Of a DNA stretch of 64,000 nucleotides, positions 16,598 to 26,267 are shown piece after piece. The DNA lies in contig NZ_JAVBXR010000110.1 of assembly GCF_030824455.1 (NCBI RefSeq), positions 1-64,000 on the forward strand. Direction: 5' to 3'. The first letter of the stretch is position 1, and each line of letters opens with the position of its first letter. The DNA is from Desulfobulbus sp. Its GTDB lineage: Bacteria; Desulfobacterota; Desulfobulbia; Desulfobulbales; Desulfobulbaceae. The notes under the pieces were generated by a model, which did no database searches, was not told where the DNA came from, and saw nothing but the letters and a program-made list of their open reading frames with translations. Both the position numbers and the translations under genes were made by a program.

Positions 16598-17683
16598 TTA
16601 GGCGCCGCTTTTTCGTTCTGCTTCCAGCTTGTCCAGTTCCTCAAGGAACACCGGCAGCAGGTCGGCTTCCGCCACCTTTTTATAAATTTCGCCTTTTTTA
16701 AACACAATCCCGATCCCGTTGCCGCCGGCAATGCCGATGTCGGCCTCGCGGGCCTCGCCCGGCCCGTTGACCACGCAGCCCATGACCGCCACCTTGAGGT
16801 TGCTTTGCATGGTCTGGAGCCGCCGCTCCACCTGTTCGGCGAGAGTGAACAGATCAATCCGGGTGCGGCCGCAGGTGGGACAGGAGATCAGTTCCGGGCC
16901 GCGTTCGCGGATGCGCAGGGAGCGCAGCAGTTCATAGGCCACCCGGATTTCCTCGACCGGATCGCGGGTGAGCGAGATCCGGAAGGTGTCACCGATGCCC
17001 TCGGAGAGCAAGATGCCCAGGGCCACGCTGGACTTGACCGTGCCGGCGATGAGCCCGCCCGCCTCGGTGACGCCGAGATGCAGGGGATAGTCGGTGGCAC
17101 GCGCGAGCTGGCGGTAGCCGGCGATGGTGGTCAGGGTGTCCGAGGATTTGATCGAAATCTTGACGTCAAAAAAATGCAGCTTTTCCAACAGGCGGACATT
17201 GCCCAAGGCGCTTTCGATCAAGGCGTCCGGCCGTTCCGGGGTGGGATAGCCGTACTGCTTGAGCAGGTCCTTTTCAATGGAGCCGGAGTTGACGCCCACC
17301 CGAATCGGCACGCCGTGCATCTTGGCCGCGTCCACCACCCGCGCCAGTTTGTCGGGGCCGCCGAGATTGCCGGGATTGATGCGGATCCCCTGGGCGCCGT
17401 GTTCCACGGCCGCCACCGCCAAACGGGAATCGAAATGGATGTCCGCGATCAGGGGAATGGCGATCTGCGCCCGAATGGCGGCAATCGCCTCGGCCGCCTC
17501 CAAATCTGGAACCGCCACCCGAATGATCTCGCATCCGGCCTGCTCCAGGCTCCGGATCTGGGCAACCGTGGCTTCGACGTCGCCGGTCAGGGTGTTGGTC
17601 ATCGACTGCACTGCAATGGGCGCGCCGCCGCCGATGGCCACCGGCCCGACATGAATTTGCCGCGTTGGCTTGCGTTGAATCAT
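16598..17683 (-). CDS. ispG: 4-hydroxy-3-methylbut-2-en-1-yl diphosphate synthase (flavodoxin/ferredoxin), IspG
   Basis: This iron-sulfur enzyme makes HMBPP from MEcPP, the penultimate step of the MEP isoprenoid pathway. ATG 17683 follows AGGAAGAG and gives 361 residues, the compact bacterial form. The TIM barrel opens with RQIHVGPVAIGGGAPIAVQS. The three cluster cysteines are in SCPTCGR (near 267) and MGCVVNGPGEA (near 302), and the GIAGGNGIGIVF strand follows. The gene is co-directional with dxr, uppS and cdsA, which use or make the same pathway's products. Confidence 0.97.
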   Translation of the reverse strand: MIQRKPTRQIHVGPVAIGGGAPIAVQSMTNTLTGDVEATVAQIRSLEQAGCEIIRVAVPDLEAAEAIAAIRAQIAIPLIADIHFDSRLAVAAVEHGAQGIRINPGNLGGPDKLARVVDAAKMHGVPIRVGVNSGSIEKDLLKQYGYPTPERPDALIESALGNVRLLEKLHFFDVKISIKSSDTLTTIAGYRQLARATDYPLHLGVTEAGGLIAGTVKSSVALGILLSEGIGDTFRISLTRDPVEEIRVAYELLRSLRIRERGPELISCPTCGRTRIDLFTLAEQVERRLQTMQSNLKVAVMGCVVNGPGEAREADIGIAGGNGIGIVFKKGEIYKKVAEADLLPVFLEELDKLEAERKSGA

Positions 17684-17699
17684 CTCTTCCTCTTTCCTT

Positions 17700-18395
17700 T
17701 CACTGATGCCGCAGATTCAATTCCGCCTCGGAGGCGCGGACATAGAGCGGGACCAGATCGTCGTTGCCCTGCCCCTGCGCCAGCATCACCGCGCCGACAA
17801 AGCCAATAAATGCGGCCCGAGGATGGAGCAAACCCACAGGCGCCAAGTGCGCCAACGGTTGCTCGGCAAGCGTGGCCTGGCAGGCATTGATTCCAGGTCC
17901 CACCACCAGGGTCGGAGCCTGGATGCGCTGCGCCAGTTGCTCTGCCGAGACAACCATAAAATCGCTGGTTCGCAGACAGCAGCCGGCCTGAAAACTGTAA
18001 AAGGCGGCATAGACCTGTTGTTTCCTAGCGTCGAGCAGGCAACACAAGGGCAATTCCGTGGGCGTTGCCTGCGCGGCCAGCCCGTCAAGGGTGGGCACGC
18101 CGAGCAAGGGCAGGCTGGCGCCCATGGCGATGCCCTTGGCCGCCGCCATGCCAATGCGCAATCCCGTGAAAGAACCTGGCCCCAGACTGACCGCCACAGC
18201 GTCAAGATCGCCCCAACCCACTCCTGCCGCCTCCATCATGGCGCCAACGGAGCCAAGCAAGCGCCGCGAATGGGTGATCTCGGGCTGCAAGGTGTATTCG
18301 GCCAACACCCTACCCTCGTCAACGCCCCCTTTGGTCAGCGAGACGCCGCCGCACCCGGTGGCCGTCTCAATCGCCAGAATCAGGACGTCAGCCAT
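17700..18395 (-). CDS. tsaB: tRNA threonylcarbamoyladenosine biosynthesis protein TsaB
   Basis: A 231-residue partner of TsaD in t6A37 modification of ANN-decoding tRNAs. It has the ASKHA-type opening ILAIETATGCGGVSL, the typical DAVAVSLGPGSFTGLRIGMAAAKG stretch split over residues about 64-87, and LDARKQQVYAAFY. The metal and nucleotide-binding residues of TsaD are absent, as in all TsaB. Its ATG lies inside the end of rseP with a 16-base overlap, so translation is probably coupled. The ispG gene starts 17 bases downstream of its stop. Confidence 0.95.
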   Translation of the reverse strand: MADVLILAIETATGCGGVSLTKGGVDEGRVLAEYTLQPEITHSRRLLGSVGAMMEAAGVGWGDLDAVAVSLGPGSFTGLRIGMAAAKGIAMGASLPLLGVPTLDGLAAQATPTELPLCCLLDARKQQVYAAFYSFQAGCCLRTSDFMVVSAEQLAQRIQAPTLVVGPGINACQATLAEQPLAHLAPVGLLHPRAAFIGFVGAVMLAQGQGNDDLVPLYVRASEAELNLRHQ

Positions 18396-19465
18396 CGTTT
18401 GACCAGCCGGAGGATATCGTTGTAGAACACAAAAAGCATCAGGGTTCCGAGGATGGCGATGCCGATTTTCTGACTGATATCCATAGCGCGCTCGCCTAAA
18501 GGTTTGCGCCGCATCGCCTCCAGGGAAAGAAAGACCAGGTGGCCGCCGTCAAGCACCGGAATAGGCAGCAGATTGAGAATACCGAGGTTGACGCTCAACA
18601 GTCCCATGAAATAGAGCAGATTCATCCAACCCGCCTCCATCTGCTGCCCTGCCAGTTCGGCGATCCGGATCGGACCGCCCAACTCGCTGGCCGGAATGAC
18701 CTGCTGGATCATCTTGACGATGCCCATTACCGTGAGATAGCCCAGATTCCAAGTATGGACCAAGGCGGCCTTGCCCGACTGCGCGATGGTGGCGTCCACA
18801 TAGCGAATTTCGTCGCTGCGGACAATCCCGAGCATGTACCGCTCGCCGACCTCCTCGCCAAACAGATTCTTCACCTTTTGCATGGTGGGCTTGGCGGCAA
18901 AGGTTAAGAGCTGCCCTTGACGTTCAACCTCCAGGGTCATCTCCGCCCCCTTGCTCTCCTTGACGGCGTCGGAAACGTGATCCCAAGAGGTGGTCGGGGC
19001 GCCGTTGACGGCACGGACAACGTCGCCGCTTTTGAGCCCCACCTGTTCAGCCACAGAGCCCGCATTAACCTCGCCGATTTTGGTGGAATCGACCGGTTCC
19101 GGCATGCCGGCAAAAACGAACATGACAAAAAACAGCGCCACCGCAAAGACCAGATTAAACAACGGCCCGCCAAAGACAATGCCAAAACGCTGCCACACCG
19201 GCTTGTGGGAAAAGGAACGGTGTCGGTCTTCTGGACGGATCTCTTCCTCGGACTGCTCGCCGTACATTTTCACATAACCGCCCAAGGGGAAGGCGCTGAT
19301 CAGATATTCGGTTTCCCCCCATTGGCGACCAATCACCTTATTGCCAAAACCAAGGGAAAATTTCAGCACCTTGACGCCAAAGGCCTTGGCCAATAAAAAA
19401 TGCCCCAATTCATGGACAAAAATAAGGACGCCAAGGACGAGGATGAACGAGAGAACGGAATTCAT
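18380..19465 (-). CDS. rseP: Site-2 intramembrane zinc metalloprotease RseP
   Basis: A 361-residue inner-membrane protease. ATG 19465 (MNSVLSFILVLG) has AGGA before it; an upstream ATG-like extension of nine residues is unlikely. The first membrane helix contains HELGH, the zinc site, and the C-terminal NLLPIPVLDGGH supplies the third ligand. A PDZ domain (VNAGSVAEQVGLKSGDVV, about 125-195) lies between. RseP cuts membrane anti-sigma factors such as RseA and clears signal-peptide remnants in well-studied relatives. The dxr-rseP order is widely conserved in bacteria. Confidence 0.95.
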   Translation of the reverse strand: MNSVLSFILVLGVLIFVHELGHFLLAKAFGVKVLKFSLGFGNKVIGRQWGETEYLISAFPLGGYVKMYGEQSEEEIRPEDRHRSFSHKPVWQRFGIVFGGPLFNLVFAVALFFVMFVFAGMPEPVDSTKIGEVNAGSVAEQVGLKSGDVVRAVNGAPTTSWDHVSDAVKESKGAEMTLEVERQGQLLTFAAKPTMQKVKNLFGEEVGERYMLGIVRSDEIRYVDATIAQSGKAALVHTWNLGYLTVMGIVKMIQQVIPASELGGPIRIAELAGQQMEAGWMNLLYFMGLLSVNLGILNLLPIPVLDGGHLVFLSLEAMRRKPLGERAMDISQKIGIAILGTLMLFVFYNDILRLVKRWLTS

Positions 19466-19534
19466 GGAAATCCTAAGGAATAATGTCAACAATGAGGAAT
19501 GCGGAGTACAAACGGAAGGCCAGGCTCGGCTGGT

Positions 19535-20692
19535 TCAAGCAGACTGAATCTCTCGCTCAACAACCACGCGGGCTTCCTGATCCGCCGCCAGAATGGCCTG
19601 CAGGTCGAGTTCATCACCCTGGGCGGTGCTGTCCAGCGCCGCGCCCACGACTTCGGCAATTTGGGTGAATCCGATCCGCCCGGCGAGAAAGGCCTCGACG
19701 GCCGCCTCGTTGGCGGCGTTAAGAACCGCAGGCTTCACCCCGCCGGCGGCGAGGGCCTCGTAGGCCATGCGCAGTGCCGGAAAACGCTGATGATCGGGCG
19801 GTTCGAAGGCAAGACCGCCGCACTGGGCCAGATCGAGACGCTGCAAACCCAATTCCAGGCGTTTGGGGTACGACAAGGCATAGGCAATGGGGATGCGCAT
19901 GTCTGGGATGCCCAGTTGCGCCACCACCGAGCCGTCCTGATACTCCACCAGCGAATGGACGATGGACTGGGGATGGACCACGACCTCGATGCGCTCAGGT
20001 TCGACGTCAAACAGCCAGCGAGCCTCGATCACCTCGAGTCCTTTGTTCATCAGCGTGGCGGAATCGATGGAAATTTTTCGGCCCATGGTCCAGTTGGGAT
20101 GCGCCAGGGCCTGTTCCGGGACGGCATTTTGCAGCGCCGCCTGAGTCCAGGTACGAAAGGGGCCGCCTGATGCGGTGAGGATAATGCGGGCCACGTCCTG
20201 TTTGCGGCCGGCCTCCAGGGCTTGAAAAATGGCGCTGTGCTCGGAATCGATAGGCAGCAGACGGACCTGATGGCGCCGAACCTCGTCCATGACTAGTCGC
20301 CCAGCCATGACCAGGGTCTCCTTGTTGGCCAACCCGACGTCCTTGCCGGCGCGAATGGCGGCAAGGGCCGGCAGCAGGCCCACCGCGCCGACTACAGCGG
20401 AGACCGTCATGTCGGCCTCCGACAGCGAGGCTACCGCACAGTTGCCCTCGACGCCGCACAGGATGCGGGATCGATAAGACGGCGGGAGTTTTTTCGCCAA
20501 GGCGGCGACCAACGACGAATCGCCGACCGAGACGCACTCGGGCTGGAATTCGCGCACCTGCTCAGCCAGGAGCTCAATACGGCGTCCAGCGGAAAGCCCG
20601 ACGATTCGAAAATGTTCGGGAAACTGCCGCACCACCGCCAGCACGTTTGTGCCAATGGAACCGGTTGAGCCGAGCAACGAAAGGGCTTTCAT
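19535..20692 (-). CDS. dxr: 1-deoxy-D-xylulose 5-phosphate reductoisomerase
   Basis: Dxr converts DXP to MEP with NADPH, the first committed step of the MEP pathway. The chosen ATG at 20692 overlaps the cdsA stop as TGATG; a GTG one codon upstream is also possible. The 385-residue protein has the NADPH loop LLGSTGSIG, the substrate loop [15 protein letters not shown], the [18 protein letters not shown] core and the C-terminal [14 protein letters not shown]. All expected catalytic residues appear to be present. Confidence 0.97.
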   Translation of the reverse strand: MKALSLLGSTGSIGTNVLAVVRQFPEHFRIVGLSAGRRIELLAEQVREFQPECVSVGDSSLVAALAKKLPPSYRSRILCGVEGNCAVASLSEADMTVSAVVGAVGLLPALAAIRAGKDVGLANKETLVMAGRLVMDEVRRHQVRLLPIDSEHSAIFQALEAGRKQDVARIILTASGGPFRTWTQAALQNAVPEQALAHPNWTMGRKISIDSATLMNKGLEVIEARWLFDVEPERIEVVVHPQSIVHSLVEYQDGSVVAQLGIPDMRIPIAYALSYPKRLELGLQRLDLAQCGGLAFEPPDHQRFPALRMAYEALAAGGVKPAVLNAANEAAVEAFLAGRIGFTQIAEVVGAALDSTAQGDELDLQAILAADQEARVVVEREIQSA

Positions 20693-21486
20693 CACAATAC
20701 GCCGAACCGAAGCAGGCAGTAGAGGACAGGGGCGGTGAGCAGCAAACTGTCAATGCGGTCAAGCAACCCGCCGTGGCCAAAAAGAATCGTGCCCGAATCC
20801 TTGACTCCGACTGATCGTTTGATCATCGATTCGGTCAGGTCGCCGGCAATGCCGACAACAATCAGCAGGCCGGCGGCGAGCAGCAGGACACCAGGATGTG
20901 CCTTGACGGGAAACAATAGATTCACAATCTCAGCCGCAACCATGCCGGCCGCCAAACCGCCGACTCCCCCCGCCACGGTCTTCTTAGGGCTGATCTGCGG
21001 AAAGAGTTTGCGGCGCCCAAAGGCCCTGCCGGCATAATAGGCTCCAGTGTCGGAACCGGCGACAACGGCAACCAGGAGGGTCAACCACAACGGGCCTTGC
21101 GGCAAAAAGCGAATCAGCACCACATAGGCCAGACAAAGCGAAATATAGAGACTGGCAAAACCACTGCAGCTGACATACCGAAACACGTCGGGGATGGCGG
21201 CGTAACCATGCAACGCTATAGCGACTACAATCAGCAAACTGCCTATCACCCCAGCGAGCACTGCGTCGCTTGCACCGGCGAAGGCGCACAGCACAGGCAG
21301 CAGGCAACACGCGATGGTGGCCCAAAGACGCGCGCCGACAAGCGACGCGCAGGTCATGCGGAAATATTCATGGAGAGCAATTGCCGCCCCACCGGCGACG
21401 ACGCCCCACAACAATTGAGGCGACCCCAGAAACAGCAGGAGAAACCAGCCGCCGGCCAATAGGACCCCGGGGATCACTCGATTCAT
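20692..21486 (-). CDS. cdsA: Phosphatidate cytidylyltransferase CdsA
   Basis: This 264-residue membrane enzyme makes CDP-diacylglycerol from phosphatidate and CTP, feeding all phospholipids. Seven or so hydrophobic helices are visible. The C-terminal signature is complete: [20 protein letters not shown] followed by [11 protein letters not shown] 21486 is preceded by GGAG and lies five bases after the uppS stop; the end overlaps dxr by one codon's worth of bases, so the three genes are tightly coupled. Confidence 0.96.
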   Translation of the reverse strand: MNRVIPGVLLAGGWFLLLFLGSPQLLWGVVAGGAAIALHEYFRMTCASLVGARLWATIACCLLPVLCAFAGASDAVLAGVIGSLLIVVAIALHGYAAIPDVFRYVSCSGFASLYISLCLAYVVLIRFLPQGPLWLTLLVAVVAGSDTGAYYAGRAFGRRKLFPQISPKKTVAGGVGGLAAGMVAAEIVNLLFPVKAHPGVLLLAAGLLIVVGIAGDLTESMIKRSVGVKDSGTILFGHGGLLDRIDSLLLTAPVLYCLLRFGVL

Positions 21487-21491
21487 AGCCG

Positions 21492-22232
21492 TTACTCCGC
21501 CTGCAGTTGCGCCCCGGTTTTGCCAAACCGGCGCTGTCGGCGTTGAAAGCTATTGACCGCTTCCAGAAACTGTTCCTTCCGAAAATCCGGCCATTTAATA
21601 TCGGTGAAATACAATTCAGCGTAGGAAGCTTGCCAGAGGAGAAAATTGGACAACCGGTGCTCGCCGCCGGTGCGGATCAGGAGATCAGGATCCGGTTGAC
21701 CGGAAGTGAACAAGTGTTCACTCACATCCGCCTCGGAAAGCGTCTGCCAATCAAGACCTCCTTCCTGACATTTACGCGCCAGAACGCGCATAGCCTCGAC
21801 GATCTCGCCTCGACCGCCATAGCTCAAGGCCAGGTTCAAAGTCATGCCGCAACACGAACGGGTTTCCTCAATGGTTCGCAGCAAAACTGTTCGCACCTCT
21901 GTCGGCAGTCGGTCAGGCTGCCCCAAACAATGCAGCCGAATGTCGTTTTGGAGCATGGTCCGCAATTCCGACTGCAGATAGCTCTGCAACAGTCCCATTA
22001 AACCGCTCACTTCCGTGGACGGCCGATTCCAATTTTCAGTTGAAAAAGCGTACAGGGTAAGCACGTTAACGCCGATTTCGCAAGCCGTTTCAACGATCTC
22101 GCGGACGGAATCAACCCCGGCTTTATGTCCGAACAAGCGCGGTCGCCGACGCTCTTCGGCCCATCGACCGTTGCCGTCCATGATGATGGCGACGTGACGA
22201 GGCGCAGTCAGGCTGTGGGTTGATTCAATCAC
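21492..22232 (-). CDS. uppS: Undecaprenyl diphosphate synthase
   Basis: A cis-prenyltransferase that makes the C55 lipid carrier for peptidoglycan and O-antigen. It has 246 residues. D19 in IMDGNGRWA is the catalytic aspartate; HKAGVDSVREIV, YAFSTENWNRP and IRTGGEHRLSNFLLWQ are the other conserved blocks. The start is GTG 22232, since an in-frame TAG precedes it closely; no clear ribosome binding site is visible, which may lower expression or make it depend on reading of frr upstream. Confidence 0.96.
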   Translation of the reverse strand: MIESTHSLTAPRHVAIIMDGNGRWAEERRRPRLFGHKAGVDSVREIVETACEIGVNVLTLYAFSTENWNRPSTEVSGLMGLLQSYLQSELRTMLQNDIRLHCLGQPDRLPTEVRTVLLRTIEETRSCCGMTLNLALSYGGRGEIVEAMRVLARKCQEGGLDWQTLSEADVSEHLFTSGQPDPDLLIRTGGEHRLSNFLLWQASYAELYFTDIKWPDFRKEQFLEAVNSFQRRQRRFGKTGAQLQAE

Positions 22233-22259
22233 GGCTATACACGAAGCGATGCAAGGAGT

Positions 22260-22817
22260 TCACACCGCCATGACTTCTTTTTCTTTGCCGCCGGTGATTT
22301 CGTCAACTTGGCTGACGCATCCGTCGGTGATTTTTTGCAGATCTTCTTGGAGGCGGAACATCTCATCTTCGGAGATTGCCTTATCCTTTTTGAGCTTTTT
22401 AAGGGTTTCGTTGGCGTCCCGACGGATGTTGCGAAGAGCGACTTTATACTCTTCACCGATTTTTTTGACCTGCTTGACCAGTTCCTTACGGCGCTCGCCC
22501 GTCAATGGCGGAATGGTCAGGCGGACAACAATTCCGTCGCTTGCCGGCGTCAAGCCCAACCCCGAGGACAAGAGCGCCTTTTCAATGGCCGGCAGCATCT
22601 GGGGGTCCCAGGGTTTGATGGCAATCATATTGCTCTCGGGAATGGTCATGGTCCCGACCTGATCCATCGTCATTTGCGAACCATAGGCCTTGACCTTAAC
22701 GCCGTCAAGCAGCGACAGCGTCGCCCTTCCGGTGCGGATTTTCACCAATTCCCGTTTGAGGGCGTCAATGCTTGACGCCATTTTATCTTTCAACTGGTCA
22801 ATGATTGCGTTTGTCAT
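22260..22817 (-). CDS. frr: Ribosome recycling factor
   Basis: RRF splits post-termination ribosomes together with EF-G. ATG 22817 behind GAGGAGACT gives 185 residues, the standard length. The two-domain protein shows the long helix IDALKRELVKIRTGRA, then IPESNMIAIKPWDPQML, and the C-terminal coiled coil DANETLKKLKKDKAISED. It follows pyrH in the conserved order rpsB-tsf-pyrH-frr. Confidence 0.97.
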   Translation of the reverse strand: MTNAIIDQLKDKMASSIDALKRELVKIRTGRATLSLLDGVKVKAYGSQMTMDQVGTMTIPESNMIAIKPWDPQMLPAIEKALLSSGLGLTPASDGIVVRLTIPPLTGERRKELVKQVKKIGEEYKVALRNIRRDANETLKKLKKDKAISEDEMFRLQEDLQKITDGCVSQVDEITGGKEKEVMAV

Positions 22818-22909
22818 AGTCTCCTCATGCAGCGGCCTGTCGGACGCCTCAAGCTCAAAAGGTGTTCTCCGCAACGACGACTCGGTCGCGCAGGCGCGAC
22901 GGGTAGGCG

Positions 22910-23617
22910 TTAATTGGTAATCAGCGTTCCAACGTCTTCCCCCATGACCGCCTTGACAATATTGCCAGGTTTGGTCATGTCGAAGACAAATATCGGCAGA
23001 TTATTGTCGCGTCCCAATGAGATTCCAGCCGCGTCCATAATCCGCAGATCATCACGCAACACCGTTGAATAGGTGAGCGTATGATATCGAACAGCGTTAG
23101 CGTCCTTCTCTGGATCACGGTCATATACGCCGTCCACTCTGGTGGCCTTCATGATGACGTCTGCCTTAATCTCCAGAGCCCGCAGCACGGCGGCAGTGTC
23201 GGTGGTAAAATAGGGGTTTCCAGTGCCGGCGGCAAAAATAACCACCTGCTTTTTTTCCAAATGTTCGAGCGCCTTGAGCCTCTCATAGGGTTCGCAGACA
23301 TTCAACATGGTGATGGCCGACATGACTTTGGCGGGGATGCCCAGATTTTCCAACCCGTCCTGAACCGCTAAAGAATTCATGACCGTTCCCAACATGCCCA
23401 TGTTATCAGCGGAACTTCTGTCCATGCCGCTGGCGGCGCCGGCCACTCCACGAAAGATATTGCCGGCGCCGACCACAAGGGCGAGTTCAATTTTGAGGTT
23501 GTGCAGCGCCTGGATTTCTTGCGATAAGAATTTAATCACCTCGGTGCTAATGCCGTAGGCTTTATCACCCATGAGCGCTTCACCGCTGATTTTCAACAAT
23601 ACTCGCTTAAATTTCAT
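22910..23617 (-). CDS. pyrH: Uridylate kinase
   Basis: UMP kinase of the bacterial amino-acid-kinase fold, a hexamer that makes UDP from UMP. The 235-residue protein opens [15 protein letters not shown], has [10 protein letters not shown] and [17 protein letters not shown] (nucleotide site) and [12 protein letters not shown]. The start is ATG 23617 with only a weak GGCGG-rich ribosome binding site. The gene lies between tsf and frr; 90 bases separate it from tsf. Confidence 0.97.
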   Translation of the reverse strand: MKFKRVLLKISGEALMGDKAYGISTEVIKFLSQEIQALHNLKIELALVVGAGNIFRGVAGAASGMDRSSADNMGMLGTVMNSLAVQDGLENLGIPAKVMSAITMLNVCEPYERLKALEHLEKKQVVIFAAGTGNPYFTTDTAAVLRALEIKADVIMKATRVDGVYDRDPEKDANAVRYHTLTYSTVLRDDLRIMDAAGISLGRDNNLPIFVFDMTKPGNIVKAVMGEDVGTLITN

Positions 23618-23707
23618 TCCGCCGCCCTCCGCGACTCATCCGCAACCTCATGTACACGGATCATACTAAGGAGCTTTCCCACTCACTCATACAGACAGCA
23701 AAAAAGA

Positions 23708-24298
23708 TCAACCTATCTGGAATCGAGCGAATTTTTTGATGGAAATATTTTCGCCCATCTTGGCCACCAACTCGTTCAACAAGTCCTGAATGCTCAAATC
23801 TGGATTTTTAACGTATTTCTGCTCAAGAAGACAAATTTCCGCCAGATATTTTTCCACCTTGCCGCCGACAATCTTTTCGATAATCTGCTGGGGTTTGCCG
23901 GACTCCTGCGCCTGATTGACATAAATGTCCGTTTCGCGCTGCAACACGTCGGCGGGCACTTCTTCGCGGTTAATGGCTACGGGGTTGGCGGCTGCAATGT
24001 GCATGGCGATGTTTTTAGCAAAGGCTTTAAAATCATCGGTTTTCGCAACAAAATCCGTCTCGCACCCGACTTCGACCATAACACCGAGCTTGCCGCCGGC
24101 ATGAATGTACGTTTCAACAACGCCTTCTTTGGTTTCACGGCCGGCACGTTTCGCGGCTACGGCAAGTCCTTTTTGTCGCAGCAAATCAACAGCCTTTTCC
24201 ATGTCTCCTGACGTGTCTGTCAGGGCTTTCTTGCAATCCATCATGCCGGCGTTGGTTTTATCGCGCAGCTCTTTAACCATTTGGCTTGTGATATTCAC
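23708..24298 (-). CDS. tsf: Elongation factor Ts (short form)
   Basis: EF-Ts recycles EF-Tu by releasing GDP. At 196 residues it is the short form, lacking much of the second core subdomain of the 283-residue E. coli protein. The UBA-like N-terminus (VKELRDKTNAGMMDCKKAL) and the key TDFVAK segment (CETDFVAKTDDF) are intact. Translation starts at GTG 24298, eight bases after AAGGAG. An intrinsic-terminator-like hairpin separates it from rpsB, so its expression relative to rpsB is probably set by readthrough. Confidence 0.97.
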   Translation of the reverse strand: MNITSQMVKELRDKTNAGMMDCKKALTDTSGDMEKAVDLLRQKGLAVAAKRAGRETKEGVVETYIHAGGKLGVMVEVGCETDFVAKTDDFKAFAKNIAMHIAAANPVAINREEVPADVLQRETDIYVNQAQESGKPQQIIEKIVGGKVEKYLAEICLLEQKYVKNPDLSIQDLLNELVAKMGENISIKKFARFQIG

Positions 24299-24358
24299 AG
24301 TACGTTCTCCTTATTCACAGGTAGGTGCTTCCTGAAAATTAACTCTTTAACACAGCAT

Positions 24359-24399
24359 AGAAAAACCGACATAGCAGCCTGAGGCTGCCATGTCGGTTT
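24359..24399 (-). terminator. Intrinsic terminator or attenuator between rpsB and tsf
   Basis: On the minus strand AAACCGACAT pairs perfectly with ATGTCGGTTT and the stem continues through AGCC/GGCT with one mismatch to a three-base loop. It is followed by TTTTTCT. Because tsf lies 61 bases downstream with no other obvious promoter, partial termination is likely. A terminator-like element is also known between rpsB and tsf in E. coli. Confidence 0.75.
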
Positions 24400-24437
24400 A
24401 GTTAGGACGGCAGCCGAACGGCAGCTGGTTCTCGACG

Positions 24438-25214
24438 TTACGCCTCATCCACTTTAGCGGCCAATTCTTCTTCGACTCCCGACGCCATGGCGGCTTCAAT
24501 GTCGTCAATGTTCGCTTCGGTCTCATCCCCGCGACGAATTTTCCCCTGAAGCACCGCTTCAGCTATCGTGGACGTGATCAACTTAATAGCGCGAATAGCG
24601 TCGTCGTTGCCAGGAATCACAAAGTCAATGCCGTCGGGATCACAGTTCGTATCCGTTAAGGCAATGACGGGAATGCCGAGCTTAACCGCTTCGCCAACGG
24701 CAATATCTTCCTTTTTGGGGTCTACGACGAAAAGAACGTCAGGAAGGCTGCGCATATTCTTGATGCCGCCGATATTGCGATCCAGCTTTATCCGCTCTTT
24801 TTCCATCTGCAGCACTTCTTTTTTGGGGAAGCGGTTAATGGAACCGTCCGCCTGCATGGCTTCGATCTTTTTCAAACGATCAACAGAATGCTTAATTGTC
24901 TGGAAGTTGGTCAACATGCCGCCAAGCCAACGGTGATTGATAAAAAACATGCCACACCGTTCGGCCTCTTCCTTAACGATTACCTGCCCTTGACGCTTGG
25001 TGCAGACAAAAAGCACGGAACCGCCATTGCCAACCACCTCAGCCATCGCATTATATGCTTTTTTGAAAAGCTTCATGGTGACGTCAAGATTGACGATATA
25101 AATTCCGTTACGCGGCCCATAGATATAGGGCTTCATTTTCGGATTCCACCGTCGCGTTTGATGACCGAAATGAAGTCCGGCCTCAAGCATTTGCCGCATA
25201 GTTACTGCTGCCAT
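24438..25214 (-). CDS. rpsB: 30S ribosomal protein S2 (uS2)
   Basis: A 258-residue protein from ATG 25214 after GGAGA; the frame is open upstream but the extension is unrelated. Conserved stretches: [45 protein letters not shown] and [18 protein letters not shown]. The C-terminal tail is acidic. First gene of the rpsB-tsf-pyrH-frr cluster, preceded by its own promoter and a leader hairpin. Confidence 0.98.
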   Translation of the reverse strand: MAAVTMRQMLEAGLHFGHQTRRWNPKMKPYIYGPRNGIYIVNLDVTMKLFKKAYNAMAEVVGNGGSVLFVCTKRQGQVIVKEEAERCGMFFINHRWLGGMLTNFQTIKHSVDRLKKIEAMQADGSINRFPKKEVLQMEKERIKLDRNIGGIKNMRSLPDVLFVVDPKKEDIAVGEAVKLGIPVIALTDTNCDPDGIDFVIPGNDDAIRAIKLITSTIAEAVLQGKIRRGDETEANIDDIEAAMASGVEEELAAKVDEA

Positions 25215-25311
25215 ACAAATCTCCTGTGTTTGGTTAAAACCTCCATCCCGCAAGCCAATCCCACTGAATAAGCAGGACACCAAAGAGCTGTCGAAGGGAT
25301 GTGTGTGATTG

Positions 25312-25335
25312 AAGCCCGCACAAGTCGGCGGGCTT
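25312..25335 (-). promoter_or_regulatory. Leader hairpin at the 5' end of the rpsB transcript
   Basis: AAGCCCGC and GCGGGCTT form a perfect eight-base stem with an eight-base loop, close behind the predicted transcription start and about 100 bases before the rpsB ATG. No T-run follows, so it is not a terminator. S2 represses its own mRNA in gammaproteobacteria; this hairpin could be part of such a site (inference). Confidence 0.35.
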
Positions 25336-25354
25336 TCGATAAATTAGCTACAGT

Positions 25355-25363
25355 ATCATACCA
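25355..25363 (-). promoter_or_regulatory. Probable extended -10 promoter of rpsB
   Basis: The minus strand reads TGGTATGAT, an extended -10 (TGn plus TATGAT). The nearest TTGAAA is only 12 bases upstream of the hexamer, too close for a -35, so activity would rest on the TGn element. The surrounding 25340-25385 is AT-rich, unlike the flanking genes. Confidence 0.45.
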
Positions 25364-25427
25364 TAAATTATTTTTCAAGCTTGCCTTACAGGCCATTGGG
25401 AATTGACGGCAAGAACTGCAAACTCAA

Positions 25428-26192
25428 TTATTTTTTAAATAATTTTTTATGGCCGCCCAAGATGAATTCCAACCAACGAAAGCCGAATTGAAGCAAGGAT
25501 CCATCGTCCCGAGCAATACGTTGCCGCTCATCCTTTCGCAGTTGAAATTGATTCAATATCCCGTGCGTTTCGACATAATCGCGAAAGGTGTCGACGTTGT
25601 AACACACCATAAAAGCCAATTGCTGATAAGGTCCGGCTTTACCTTCGCCGGCCCACGGATTGCTGGCAAAAAAGGCGTCGAGTTCTCCCCATAAATCATT
25701 ATAATAGTTGCAATCATGCAATTTTTGATCGCGCTCCCATTGGCGAATAGAATACCGCCTCTGTTCGCCATGCCCCTTGCAGTAAGGGTGGTGAGTGAGG
25801 AAATAATGTACACGCAAGCCCCGCCCCGGACCGAGATGCTCAATGCCGCGTTCAAGTGGATAAGTGCGGCAGGCGGAAGGACGATTTACATACACCGTAC
25901 ATCCTTTGTCGCCGAGAAACGGACAGGGCTGACCTTCATCGGCGTTCATTTTTAACTTCAGACCCGGGAAAAAAGGGTGGCTGCCTTCGCAAATGGACAC
26001 AAACTGCTGTAAAAATTGAGACGATGCAATGTTCAGTTGCTGCTTCAATAGGATAATGTCGTATGGAAAAAGCAACATATCAACATTACGGCAGCACGAA
26101 AGATAGCAACTCACCCCGGAGTGACAGTGAAAATTAAAAAGATCGTTTTCAACCCTGGTTCGCTCAGGCGGTAGGAATTCTTTGGTGTCCAT
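25428..26192 (-). CDS. YkgJ-family cysteine-cluster protein
   Basis: A 254-residue protein of the YkgJ (zinc- or iron-chelating) family. The start is taken as ATG 26192; TTG 26201 is an alternative, and no good ribosome binding site is seen for either. The N-terminal cluster CHSGVSCYLSCCRNVDMLLF and the later PCPFLGDKGCTVYVNRPSAC, then RTYPLE, form the usual eight-cysteine pattern of the family. Members are thought to bind a metal or iron-sulfur cluster; the E. coli protein has no firm function. It sits alone between the rplQ terminator and the rpsB promoter, in the same direction, and is more AT-rich than the genes to its left. Confidence 0.85.
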   Translation of the reverse strand: MDTKEFLPPERTRVENDLFNFHCHSGVSCYLSCCRNVDMLLFPYDIILLKQQLNIASSQFLQQFVSICEGSHPFFPGLKLKMNADEGQPCPFLGDKGCTVYVNRPSACRTYPLERGIEHLGPGRGLRVHYFLTHHPYCKGHGEQRRYSIRQWERDQKLHDCNYYNDLWGELDAFFASNPWAGEGKAGPYQQLAFMVCYNVDTFRDYVETHGILNQFQLRKDERQRIARDDGSLLQFGFRWLEFILGGHKKLFKK

Positions 26193-26210
26193 TATGCTCA
26201 AAAAAATTAG

Positions 26211-26244
26211 AAAAAAAAGGCTGGTATGAATTCCATACCAGCCT
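26211..26244 (-). terminator. Intrinsic terminator after rplQ
   Basis: A perfect ten-base stem, GGCTGGTATG with CATACCAGCC, is followed on the minus strand by eight T residues. It lies 24 bases after the rplQ stop and closes the large ribosomal block; it also overlaps the upstream region of the YkgJ-like gene. Confidence 0.92.
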
Positions 26245-26267
26245 CAAACAATACTTGCCAAAAAATT

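Noticed and set aside
25312-25335. Terminator of the YkgJ-like gene
   Set aside because: The GC-rich stem has no T-run after it on the minus strand and lies downstream of a likely promoter, so it is better read as an rpsB leader hairpin.
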